NCBI GenBank assembly: GCA_016702555.1
Contig: JADJDV010000003.1
Coordinates: 310,001 to 374,000, forward strand
DNA: 64,000 nucleotides
Direction of reading: 5' to 3'
DNA from: Burkholderiales bacterium
GTDB taxonomy: Bacteria; Pseudomonadota; Gammaproteobacteria; Burkholderiales; Burkholderiaceae_C
Of the stretch, positions 19,007 through 27,148 are shown piece after piece (position 1 is the first letter of the stretch; the number at the start of each line of letters is the position of its first letter). The notes under the pieces are model-generated. The model made no database searches. It was not told the DNA's origin and worked only from the letters and a program-made list of their open reading frames with translations. The position numbers were made by a program, and so were the translations under genes.

Positions 19007-19891
19007 ATGCCAGCCTGCCCCGACTCCGAAGTCCGACATTCCCGCCCCGTCACCGCCAGCCGACGCACATGGCTGCTGGCGGCGCTGGCCGGCGCCGGCC
19101 TGCCGCGCTGGGCCATGGCGCAGTCGCCGGCGCCCGAATTGTGGCCGCGCCACGAGGCGGTGCCGGGCGGGGTGGCAAGGCTTGATCTGGGTCCCGCCGG
19201 CATGCCGCCCGCCGCCTGGGCGGACGACGCGCCGCTGCTGGTGGTGGGCGACGTCATCGCCTGGACCGCGCTGGTCGGCATTCCGCTGGCGGCCAGGCCG
19301 GGCGAGGCGCGCATCCGCGTGCGCCAGGCCGAGGGCGAGCGCGAGTTGCCCTACCCCATCGCACCCAAGCGCTACACCGAGCAGCACCTGAAGGTGTCGC
19401 CCCGCACCGTCGATCTGTCGCCCGAGGACCTGGCCCGGCATGAACGCGAGCGGACGCACCAGCAGCAAGTCATCGCCACCTTCAGCGCACCGCCGGCCGG
19501 TGAGTTGCGCATGCGTGCGCCGACGGCGGGGCGGCGCTCCAGCTCCTTCGGCCTGCGCCGCTTCTTCAACGGCCAGCCGCGCAATCCGCACAGCGGCATG
19601 GACATCGCGGCCGCCACCGGCACCCCGGTGGTGGCGCCGCTGCCGGCCAGCGTGATCGACGTCGGCGACTACTTCTTCAACGGCCGCACCGTCTGGCTCG
19701 ACCATGGCGGCGGCCTGCTGTCGATGATGTGCCACCTGAGCCGCATCGACGTGCGCCAGGGCGACCGCCTGGCCGCGGGTGAGCGCCTCGGCGCCGTCGG
19801 CGCCACCGGTCGCGTCACCGGCCCGCACCTGCACTGGACCGTCAGCCTCAACCGCGCCTCGGTCGATCCGGCGCTGTTCCTGGATTCCTGA
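19007..19891 (+). CDS. M23-family (LytM) metallopeptidase, exported
   Basis: The protein is 294 aa. A twin-arginine-like signal (SRRTWLLAALAGAG...WAMAQ) precedes a mature domain that ends in a LytM fold. Zinc ligands are visible in HSGMD (HxxxD) and HLHW (HxH). M23 enzymes cut peptidoglycan cross-bridges in the periplasm or activate amidases when degenerate; here the zinc motif is intact. It stands alone between the GntR gene and a lipoprotein gene on the same strand, without tight spacing to either. Confidence 0.85.
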   Translation: MPACPDSEVRHSRPVTASRRTWLLAALAGAGLPRWAMAQSPAPELWPRHEAVPGGVARLDLGPAGMPPAAWADDAPLLVVGDVIAWTALVGIPLAARPGEARIRVRQAEGERELPYPIAPKRYTEQHLKVSPRTVDLSPEDLARHERERTHQQQVIATFSAPPAGELRMRAPTAGRRSSSFGLRRFFNGQPRNPHSGMDIAAATGTPVVAPLPASVIDVGDYFFNGRTVWLDHGGGLLSMMCHLSRIDVRQGDRLAAGERLGAVGATGRVTGPHLHWTVSLNRASVDPALFLDS

Positions 19892-20013
19892 ACCGCCTCG
19901 CGGCACCGGTGGTTTCTCGGCCATCAAGCCGGGCACGAACCGCCCATGGCTTCGACCTCCTTGGTGTTTGCTCGCGTTGACAGGGACAAGACGCACTGAC
20001 AGCATTCTTCAGC

Positions 20014-21114
20014 ATGCTGCAACGAGTTTTCGCCTTCCTGTCCGGCCGTCAGGGTCGCGTGTCGAGCCTGGGCCTGACAGCCGCCCTGCTGGTGGCTTGT
20101 GCCGCGCCACCACCGTCCACGCTGGCGCCGCCCATCGTCGTCGCGCCCGCGCCGGCCGCGCCGCAGCCGGCCAACACCTTTACGGACAGTGTCGGCATGC
20201 GATTTGCACGCGTGCCGGCCGGCGAGTTCCTGATGGGCAGCGACGAGTCGCCGCAGGCGCTGGCGCGTGCCTTTCCGCACGCCGACCCCAAGCGGCTCGC
20301 CGACCTGGCGGACGAGGCGCCGGTGCATCGCGTGCGCATCACGCACGACTTCTGGCTGGGCATCCACCAGGTCACGACCGGCCAGTTCCGCCGCTTTGTC
20401 GAAGCCTCCGGCTATGTACCCGAATCGATTCGTGACGGCACCGGCGCCTATGGCTTCAACCCCGACTACGACCCGTCGCGCACCGAACGCGGTGACTTGT
20501 TCGAAGGGCGCGACCCGCGCTATTCCTGGCAAAACACCGGCTTTGCGCAGACCGACCGGCACCCGGTGGTCAACGTGACGTGGAACGACGCCGTCGCCAT
20601 GGCGCGCTGGCTAAGCCAGCGCGAGGGCGTGACTTACCGCCTGCCGACCGAGGCCGAGTGGGAATATGCCGCGCGCGCCGGCACGCGCACGCGCTTTCCG
20701 GCCGGCGACGATCCCGCCGTGCTGCTGCAGAGCGCCAACACCTTCGATCAGGAAACCGCGCTGCGCTGGCCGCGCTGGCGCGAGCAGGCCGGCTCGGGCA
20801 ACGATGGCCATCCGTTCACGGCGCCGGTGGGCAGCTTCGCACCCAACGCGTTCGGCCTGTACGACATGATCGGCAATGTCTGGGAATGGTGCGCCGACTG
20901 GTACGGCGAAGACTACTACGCCCGCTCGCCACTGAACGATCCACCGGGCCCGGCGACCGGCAGGACGCGCGTGCGCCGCGGCGGCTCGTGGCACAGCTGG
21001 CCGCTTTACTCGCGTGTGGCATTCCGCAACTGGAACACGCCGGAAACGCGCTATGTGCTGGTGGGCTTCCGGCTGCTGCGCGAGCAGGGCGCAGGTACCG
21101 GCGCCGCGCGCTGA
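20014..21114 (+). CDS. SUMF1/FGE-fold lipoprotein
   Basis: The protein is 366 aa. The lipobox LVAC at about residues 26-29 predicts an acylated, exported protein, and a proline/alanine-rich spacer follows. The rest is an FGE-sulfatase fold: FVRVPAGEFLMGS-type motif (MRFARVPAGEFLMGS), RLPTEAEWEYAARAGT, GNVWEWCADWY and RRGGSW. The cysteine pair of true formylglycine-generating enzymes is missing near RRGGSWHSW, so it probably does not oxidise sulfatase cysteines. It may be a binding or modifying protein in the envelope. Confidence 0.82.
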   Translation: MLQRVFAFLSGRQGRVSSLGLTAALLVACAAPPPSTLAPPIVVAPAPAAPQPANTFTDSVGMRFARVPAGEFLMGSDESPQALARAFPHADPKRLADLADEAPVHRVRITHDFWLGIHQVTTGQFRRFVEASGYVPESIRDGTGAYGFNPDYDPSRTERGDLFEGRDPRYSWQNTGFAQTDRHPVVNVTWNDAVAMARWLSQREGVTYRLPTEAEWEYAARAGTRTRFPAGDDPAVLLQSANTFDQETALRWPRWREQAGSGNDGHPFTAPVGSFAPNAFGLYDMIGNVWEWCADWYGEDYYARSPLNDPPGPATGRTRVRRGGSWHSWPLYSRVAFRNWNTPETRYVLVGFRLLREQGAGTGAAR

Positions 21115-21129
21115 GACCCGCGCCCTCGC

Positions 21130-22920
21130 CTACCCGGCGTCCATCGCGACCCGGCTTCGCTTCTCGATCATCGCCCCGCTCTCGCGCTCGCCGATCTGCT
21201 GGCGCCACATGGCGTGGTACAGGCCGCGCAGCGCCACCAGTTCGTCGTGGCGGCCGCTCTCGACGATGCGCCCGCGCTCCAGCACGTGGATCAGGTCGGC
21301 GTGCAGGATGGTCGAAAGCCGGTGCGCGATCAGCACGCTGATCTGGGTGCGATCGCGCGAGATGCGGCGCACGGTGTCCGTCACCTGCTGCTCGGTCAAC
21401 GAATCCAGCGCCGAGGTGGCCTCATCGAAGATCAGCAGCCGCGGCTGGCGCAGCAGCGCGCGGGCGATCGACAGGCGCTGGCGCTCGCCGCCCGAGAGCT
21501 TGTGGCCGGATTCGCCGATCAGCGTGTCCAGCCCCTGCGGCAGGCGCTCGATCAGCGCCCTGGCCTGCGCCTGCTCCAGCGCATCCCGGATGTGCGCGTC
21601 GCTCGCGTCGGGCTGCACGAACTGCAGGTTCTCGCGCACCGTGCCGGCGAACAGCGTGGTCTCCTGCGTCACGTAGCCGACCTGGCGGCGCGCCTCGTTG
21701 TAGCGCAGGCGACGCGCATCGATCTCGTTGAACAGCACGGCGCCACTGTCCGGCCGGTACAGGCCCAGCAGCAGCTTGACCAGGGTCGACTTGCCCGAGC
21801 CCGAGGGCCCGACAAAGGCGATGGTGTCGCCGCGCCGCGCCGAAAAACTCACGCCGTCGATGGAGTTGTCGGCCGCGCCGCGATGGCGGAACACCACCTC
21901 ATCGAAGCGCAGCGATTCGATCGGCCCCAGCGGCACGGCGCCGGGCGGGCGCTTTTCGACTGGCTTGGCCATCAGCTCGTCGAAGTTCTCCAGCGACGAC
22001 GACGCCTCGCGCCAGGCCAGGATGATGGTGCCCAATTGCTGCAGTGGCGCCAGGATGGCGACCGAGATGAACTGCATGGCGATCAGCTCACCGGTGGACA
22101 GGACGTCGCGGAAGATCAACCACAGCAGCGTGAACAGCACCGAAAGCTTGAGCAGGCTGAGCGTGGCGCCCTGCAGAAAGCTGAGCCAGCGGATGCGCCG
22201 CACCTTGGCCATTTCGAGCGCGAAGATCTCCTCGGTCTTGGCCTGCATGCGGCGGATCTCGCGGAACGTCAGGCCCAGGCTCTTGATGATCGCCACGTTG
22301 CGCAGGCTCTCGGTGATGAAACCGGCGTTGCGCGTGGTCTCGCGGTTGATCGAGCGCTGCTGGCCGCGGATCTGCCGGCTGAGCAGGCCCGACAGGCCAC
22401 CCAGCACCACCAGCCCGATCAGGAACACGGGCACCAGCAGCCAGGTCTTGGTGATGGCATACCAGAGCAGAAAGCTCATGCCGATCAGCGAGGCGAACAG
22501 CACGTTGATGAAGGCGTTGATGAAGCGCTCGGTGTCCCGGCGCACGCGCATCAGCAGCGAGAGCGTTTCGCCGCTGCTGGCGTCCTCGTACTCCTGGAAG
22601 TTCAGCCGCATGGTCTGGCGCAGTCCGTCGTTGAAGATCTGCGTGCCGAAGCGCTGCACCACCCTGCGCGTCACGTAGTCCTGCAAGGCACCAGCGGCGC
22701 GCGACGCCAGCGCCACCGCGACCGCCAGCGCCAACAGCGTCAAGGCGCCGCGCACCAGTTCACCCTCGCTCTTGACGCCCTTCTGCGTGGCGTAGCCATC
22801 GATGATCATGCCGAAGATGATCGGGTCGAGCAGCGCCAGCACCTGGCTGGCGGCCGCCAGGCCCAGGGCCAGCAAGGACAGGCGCCACTGCGGGCGCAGG
22901 TATTTCCAGAGCGTGTGCAT
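21130..22920 (-). CDS. ABC transporter, fused permease and ATP-binding protein (MsbA-like)
   Basis: The protein is 596 aa. The first 310 residues hold a six-helix exporter membrane domain. The C-terminal nucleotide-binding domain has Walker A GPSGSGKST, the signature LSGGERQRLSIARAL, Walker B LLIFDEATSALD and the H-loop IAHRLST. It is a half-transporter that would work as a homodimer in the inner membrane. Lipids, drugs or peptides are possible cargo. It converges on the SUMF1 lipoprotein gene with a 15-nt gap, and the esterase gene lies 74 nt upstream. Confidence 0.87.
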   Translation of the reverse strand: MHTLWKYLRPQWRLSLLALGLAAASQVLALLDPIIFGMIIDGYATQKGVKSEGELVRGALTLLALAVAVALASRAAGALQDYVTRRVVQRFGTQIFNDGLRQTMRLNFQEYEDASSGETLSLLMRVRRDTERFINAFINVLFASLIGMSFLLWYAITKTWLLVPVFLIGLVVLGGLSGLLSRQIRGQQRSINRETTRNAGFITESLRNVAIIKSLGLTFREIRRMQAKTEEIFALEMAKVRRIRWLSFLQGATLSLLKLSVLFTLLWLIFRDVLSTGELIAMQFISVAILAPLQQLGTIILAWREASSSLENFDELMAKPVEKRPPGAVPLGPIESLRFDEVVFRHRGAADNSIDGVSFSARRGDTIAFVGPSGSGKSTLVKLLLGLYRPDSGAVLFNEIDARRLRYNEARRQVGYVTQETTLFAGTVRENLQFVQPDASDAHIRDALEQAQARALIERLPQGLDTLIGESGHKLSGGERQRLSIARALLRQPRLLIFDEATSALDSLTEQQVTDTVRRISRDRTQISVLIAHRLSTILHADLIHVLERGRIVESGRHDELVALRGLYHAMWRQQIGERESGAMIEKRSRVAMDAG

Positions 22921-22994
22921 GGCCCGCCATCATGGCGACGCAGGCGGCCCGCGTCTGTCGGACGGCGGCGCCTTGCGTGGCCGCTCACCCCTTC

Positions 22995-23663
22995 TCAAGC
23001 CAGCACGCGCAGCAGCCAGGCCTGCAGATCGGCGACCTCCTCCAGGCACAGCGAATGCCCCATCGGGTAAGCGTGCCAGTCGACCGGATAGCCCAGCGCC
23101 TGCAAGGCGTCGCGCGACGCGGTGGCGCGCGGCAGCGCCACCATGTCGTCCTGCGTGCCATGGGCCAGAAAGATCGGCACGCCGGCATTGGCGCGGCTGC
23201 GCTCATCCGGCAGCTTCGCCGCCAGCGGCAGGTAGCCACTCATGCCGACGATGCCCGCCAGCCGCTCGGGATAACGCAAGCCGGTCAGTAGCGCCATCGC
23301 ACAGCCTTGCGAGAAACCGGCCAGCACGATGCGGTGCGCCGGCACGCCGCGCGCCTGCTCGCGCGCCAGCAGCGCCTCGACGCGCGCTTGCGAGGCGCGC
23401 AAGCCGGCCTCATCCTCCTGCGAGCGATCGTGGCGGATGTCGAACCAGGCCGGCATCACGTAGCCGCCGTTGATCGTCACCGGCATCTGCGGCGCATGCG
23501 GCAGCACGTAGCGTACGGCGCCGATGGCACGCAAATCCATCTCATCGGCCAGCGGCGCGAAATCCGAGCCGTCGGCGCCCAGACCGTGCAGGATGATCAG
23601 GCTGGCTCCCGGATTGGGACCGGTTTCGATCTCGATCGGCGCGCGTGGGGCGGAAATGTTCAT
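22995..23663 (-). CDS. Alpha/beta-hydrolase, carboxylesterase/phospholipase family
   Basis: The protein is 222 aa. Signatures are LIILHGLGADGSDF (oxyanion loop), the nucleophile elbow GFSQGCAMAL, Asp in HGTQDDMV and His in YPMGHSL. This matches the EstB/acyl-protein-thioesterase-like family, whose members hydrolyse short acyl esters. There is no signal peptide, so it is probably cytoplasmic. It lies downstream of the isocitrate lyase gene but beyond a terminator, so it is likely a separate unit. Confidence 0.87.
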   Translation of the reverse strand: MNISAPRAPIEIETGPNPGASLIILHGLGADGSDFAPLADEMDLRAIGAVRYVLPHAPQMPVTINGGYVMPAWFDIRHDRSQEDEAGLRASQARVEALLAREQARGVPAHRIVLAGFSQGCAMALLTGLRYPERLAGIVGMSGYLPLAAKLPDERSRANAGVPIFLAHGTQDDMVALPRATASRDALQALGYPVDWHAYPMGHSLCLEEVADLQAWLLRVLA

Positions 23664-23736
23664 GGCAATGGCTCCTGTTCCAACGGCATGAGCTTACCGG
23701 GTGGTCACGCGAATGGCGTGCGATCAAGCGCAGCAA

Positions 23737-23768
23737 AGAAAAAAACCACGGCGCAAGCCGTGGTTTTT
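23737..23768 (-). terminator. Rho-independent terminator downstream of aceA
   Basis: A perfect 12-bp stem AAAAACCACGGC/GCCGTGGTTTTT closes a GCAA tetraloop, with A/T runs on both sides. It lies 40 nt after the aceA stop and before the esterase gene. Confidence 0.85.
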
Positions 23769-23807
23769 CCCGTCTCCCCGATGACCGGCGCAGGCCGGTC
23801 ACCCTTC

Positions 23808-25135
23808 TTAATGGAATTGCTCTTCCTCGGTCGAGCCGGTCAGCGCCTTCACGCTGGACGAGCCGCCCTGGATGACGGTGGTCACGTCGTCGAAGTAACC
23901 CGCCCCCACTTCCTGCTGGTGCGACACGAAGGTGTAACCCTGCTCGCGGGCGGCGAATTCGGGCTCCTGGATCATCTCGACGTAGTGGCGCATGCCCTCG
24001 CCGCGCGCGTAGGCGTGGGCGAACTTGAAGGTGTTGTACCAGTTGCTGTGGATGCCCGCCAGGGTGATGAACTGGTACTTGTAGCCCATGGCCGACAGCT
24101 CGTCCTGGAACTTGGCGATGGTGGCGTCGTCCAGGTTCTTCTTCCAGTTGAAACTGGGCGAGCAGTTGTACGACAGCAGCTTGCCGGGCGACTTGGCGTG
24201 CACGGCCTGCGCGAATTCACGGGCAAAGCCGAGGTCGGGCGTGCCGGTTTCGCACCACACCAGGTCGGCATAGGGCGCGTAGGCCACGCCACGGCTGATG
24301 GCTTGCTCCAGGCCGTTCTTGACACGGTAGAAACCCTCTTGCGTGCGCTCGCCGGTCAGGAAGGGCTTGTCGTTGGCGTCGTGGTCGCTGGTGATCAGGT
24401 TGGCGGCCTCGGCGTCGGTGCGCGCCAGGATGATGGTGGGCACCCCCATCACATCGGCGGCGAAGCGGGCGGAGATCAGCTTCTCGCACGCCTCTTGCGT
24501 GGGCACCAGCACCTTGCCACCCATGTGGCCGCACTTCTTGACGGCGGCCAACTGATCTTCAAAGTGCACGCCGGCAGCACCGGAGGCGACCATGTTCTTC
24601 ATCAGCTCGAACGCGTTCAACACGCCGCCAAAGCCGGCCTCAGCGTCGGCCACGATGGGCAGGAAGTAGTCGATGAAGTCCTTGTCGCCGGGGCCAATGC
24701 CGCGGCTCCACTGGATTTCATCGGCGCGCTTGAAGGTGTTGTTGATGCGGCGCACCATGGTCGGCACCGAGTCGTACGCATAGAGCGACTGGTCGGGGTA
24801 CATGGTTTCGCTGGTGTTGCCGTCGGCGGCCACTTGCCAGCCGCTCAGGTACACGGCCTCCAGGCCGGCCTTGGCCTGCTGCATGGCCTGGCCGGCGGTG
24901 ATGGCGCCAAAGGCGTTGACGTAACCCTTCTTGGATTCGCCATTGACCAGACCCCACAGCTTCTCGGCGCCGCGCTTGGCCAGCGTGTGCTCGATCGGCA
25001 GGCTGCCGCGCAGGCGCACGACATCGGCGGCCGAATAGCCGCGCTTGATGCCCTTCCAGCGGGGTTGCTGGCCCAGTCTTTTTCAAGGGCGGCGATCTGC
25101 TGCTCGCGGCTGAGTTGCTCGTTGGTGTTCGGCAT
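23808..25135 (-). pseudogene. aceA: Isocitrate lyase, interrupted by a one-base frameshift near its N-terminus
   Basis: The N-terminus MPNTNEQLSREQQIAALEK to ASNP is in one frame from ATG 25135. The rest, from about residue 27 (RGSLPIEHTLAKRG onward), continues in another frame to 23808. Restoring one base in the G-run at 25061-25064 (C-run on the coding strand) joins both into a normal isocitrate lyase of about 442 aa. The catalytic KKCGHMGGK motif and QVAADGN are intact. The enzyme splits isocitrate into glyoxylate and succinate for growth on acetate. A homopolymer is a common site of sequencing error, so the gene may really be intact. Two palindromic operators lie upstream and a strong terminator downstream. 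Confidence 0.85.
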
Positions 25136-25227
25136 GAAAAGCTCCAGTCGGAAAAGTTGAACAAACTTGGGCGGTGGCCGGTGCCGCACTGTGTGCGACC
25201 GCTTCCACCGTTGGACGCAATCATAAC

Positions 25228-25269
25228 TCTTGTATAAGACATCAAACAGTTCTTATGTCTTATACAAGA
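25228..25269. promoter_or_regulatory. Two GntR-type palindromes upstream of aceA
   Basis: TCTTGTATAAGA (25228-25239) and TCTTATACAAGA (25258-25269) are perfect or near-perfect 12-bp dyads, 30 bp apart start to start (about three helical turns). A half site TCTTAT lies at 25251. The same motif occurs between mdh and the GntR gene at 63383. They lie 93-134 nt upstream of the aceA start within a 331-bp gap that is AT-rich after the sites. Confidence 0.65.
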
Positions 25270-25384
25270 TTATTTTTTTCTTCAATTGAATCAATAACTT
25301 ATCAACGCTATTTCTCCATGCGGGATAGATTATCTCATATTGAGAAAAATTGCGGCACCGCAGCATTTTCATTTTTCATCCTAT

Positions 25385-25417
25385 CCATCAGTATTTCGAA
25401 ATACGGGATGCTGATGG
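25385..25417. other. Nested palindrome in the aceA/DMT intergenic region
   Basis: GTATTTCGAAATAC (25391-25404) is a perfect 14-bp palindrome. It lies within an outer pair CCATCAG/CTGATGG. It lies about 50 bp before the DMT transporter start and could be an operator or an RNA hairpin in its leader. The rest of the 25136-25466 gap is AT-rich and holds no gene that I can support. Confidence 0.4.
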
Positions 25418-25466
25418 GTGGCACCTGAAAAGCGACCCTGAAGCCGATCCGCAGACCGCTTCGGGC

Positions 25467-26462
25467 ATGATGCGGGCCGCGCCCCTACACGCCCGCCAAC
25501 CGCCTTCCGTGTCCACCGCCTTCACTCCCAGTCGCCCCGTGGCCTATGGCTGCCTGGCCTTGTCGATGGCCCTGGTCGGCAGCTATGTGGCGCTGTCAAA
25601 GCCACTGGCGGCGGTATTTCCGGTGCTGCTGCTGGCCTGGCTGCGCTTCGGCATCGGCGCGCTGGCAATGCTGCACTGGCTGAAGAAACCGGCCACCGAA
25701 GCGCCGCTGACGCCGCCGATCCGGCGCCTGCTGTTTCTCGAATCCTTCCTGGGCAACTTCCTCTTCACGCTGTGCATGATCTCCGGCGTGGCGCTCACCT
25801 CGGCCGTCTCGGCGGGCGTCATCATGGCGGCGATTCCAGCGGCCGTGGCGGTGTTGTCCTGGCTGTTCCTGCGCGAGCGCGTGCCACCGCGCGTGTTGGC
25901 CGGCGTGGCCTGCGCCGTCGCCGGCATCGGCCTGCTGGCGCTGTCAAAAGGCGCGCCTGAGCCGGTGGACGCGATCACGAACGCCGCGCCGAAGGTCTGG
26001 CTCGGCAACCTGCTGCTGCTGTGCGCCGTGCTGTGCGAAGCCAGTTACGCGGTGATCGGCAAGAAGCTGACCGGCAGCCTTGGCCCGCGCCGCATCTCGG
26101 CGCTGATCAATCTGTGGGGGTTCGCGCTGTCGACCCCGTTCGGCCTGTGGCTGGCCTGGCGCTTCGACTTTGGTGCCGTGGGCGTGGGCGTCTGGGGGTT
26201 GCTGGTGTTCTACGCCCTGGCCGCCTGCATGTGGACAGTGTGGCTGTGGATGACCGGCCTCAAAAGCGTGCCGGCGGCGCAGGCCGGCGTGTTCACCGTG
26301 CTGCTGCCGATCAGCGCGGCGCTGGTCGGTGTGCTGGCGCTGGGTGAACAGCTCGGCGGCATGCAATTGCTGGCCTTTGCCATTGCACTGGCCGGTGTGC
26401 TGCTGGCCACCCTGCCCTCACGCGCGGCCTGGCGCGTTGGCGGCCGGGATCGGCGTGGTTGA
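25467..26462 (+). CDS. DMT-superfamily (EamA) transporter
   Basis: The protein is about 331 aa from ATG 25467; a GTG at 25509 is an alternative. It has about ten hydrophobic helices arranged as two EamA repeats, the second beginning near NLLLLCAVLCEASYAV. Such permeases export or import amino acids, nucleosides or drugs across the inner membrane, and the substrate is not predictable. An extended frame begins at 25350, but it would cover the palindromic leader and lacks family-like sequence there. Confidence 0.8.
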   Translation: MMRAAPLHARQPPSVSTAFTPSRPVAYGCLALSMALVGSYVALSKPLAAVFPVLLLAWLRFGIGALAMLHWLKKPATEAPLTPPIRRLLFLESFLGNFLFTLCMISGVALTSAVSAGVIMAAIPAAVAVLSWLFLRERVPPRVLAGVACAVAGIGLLALSKGAPEPVDAITNAAPKVWLGNLLLLCAVLCEASYAVIGKKLTGSLGPRRISALINLWGFALSTPFGLWLAWRFDFGAVGVGVWGLLVFYALAACMWTVWLWMTGLKSVPAAQAGVFTVLLPISAALVGVLALGEQLGGMQLLAFAIALAGVLLATLPSRAAWRVGGRDRRG

Positions 26463-26703
26463 CGCCCCGCGAAGGTTTGCCCCGCGGCCCGCATGGCGGG
26501 ACAAAAATCCCGTCCGAACGCCCCGATCGCGCCCAGGTCCCGCCCGCTCTGCCAATCACTGCAGAAAAAGCAACAGCACAGGGGGGAAAGCCGCACTTTT
26601 CCCTTGGAGCCGTGCTCCTTATCCAGTAGCATCGCGGTCAGCCAGCCGGGGATGTCGTTGTCGGGCTGGCAAGGCACCCAACCCAACAAAGAGGAACGTC
26701 CAC

Positions 26704-27069
26704 ATGGCAACTGCAAAAAAAGCATCCGCGACAAAGGCGCCCGCCAAGAAAGCGGCGCCGGCGAAGGCGGCCGCCCCCGCCAAGAAGGCGGCGCCCGCGA
26801 AAGCACCCGCCGCCAAGAAGCGCACCCCCAACGCCGCCTTCATGAAGGCCATGACCCCCAGCGCCGCGCTGGCCGCCGTGATCGGCGCCAAGCCGATGCC
26901 GCGCACCGAGGTCACCAAGAAGGTGTGGGAATACATCAAGGCCCACAAGCTGCAGGACGCCGTCAACCGGCGCAACATCAACGCCGACGCCAAGCTCAAG
27001 GCGGTGTTCGGCAAGCCCCAGGTCACGATGTTCGAGATGACCAAGCTGATCAACGGCCACCTGTCGTGA
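26704..27069 (+). CDS. SWIB-domain protein with histone H1-like lysine/alanine-rich N-terminus
   Basis: The protein is 121 aa. Residues 1-40 are repeats of KKA, APAK and PAKKAA type, resembling the tail of histone H1-like proteins. Residues 46-120 form a SWIB/MDM2 fold (PSAALAAVIG, RTEVTKKVWEYIKAHKLQD, INADAKLKAVFGK). In bacteria such proteins are thought to bind DNA or associate with topoisomerase, as in Chlamydia. AGAGGAAC lies just upstream of the start and a strong terminator follows, so it is probably a single-gene, well-expressed unit. Confidence 0.9.
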   Translation: MATAKKASATKAPAKKAAPAKAAAPAKKAAPAKAPAAKKRTPNAAFMKAMTPSAALAAVIGAKPMPRTEVTKKVWEYIKAHKLQDAVNRRNINADAKLKAVFGKPQVTMFEMTKLINGHLS

Positions 27070-27105
27070 TCGGTGCCAGGCCCTGCTGCAGGCCTGGTCC
27101 AGACG

Positions 27106-27139
27106 AAAGCAAGCCGCTCATCGAGCGGCTTGCTTTCTT
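27106..27139 (+). terminator. Rho-independent terminator after the SWIB gene
   Basis: A perfect 13-bp stem AAAGCAAGCCGCT/AGCGGCTTGCTTT with a 5-nt loop, followed by CTTG. It lies 37 nt past the SWIB stop and 10 nt from the end of the convergent TPP-enzyme gene, so it may serve both strands. Confidence 0.85.
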
Positions 27140-27148
27140 GCTCGGCCT

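Noticed and set aside
18994..19185. Alternative frame start before the LytM peptidase
   Set aside because: The peptidase frame from 19007 has a signal peptide and catalytic motifs; the other frame has neither.
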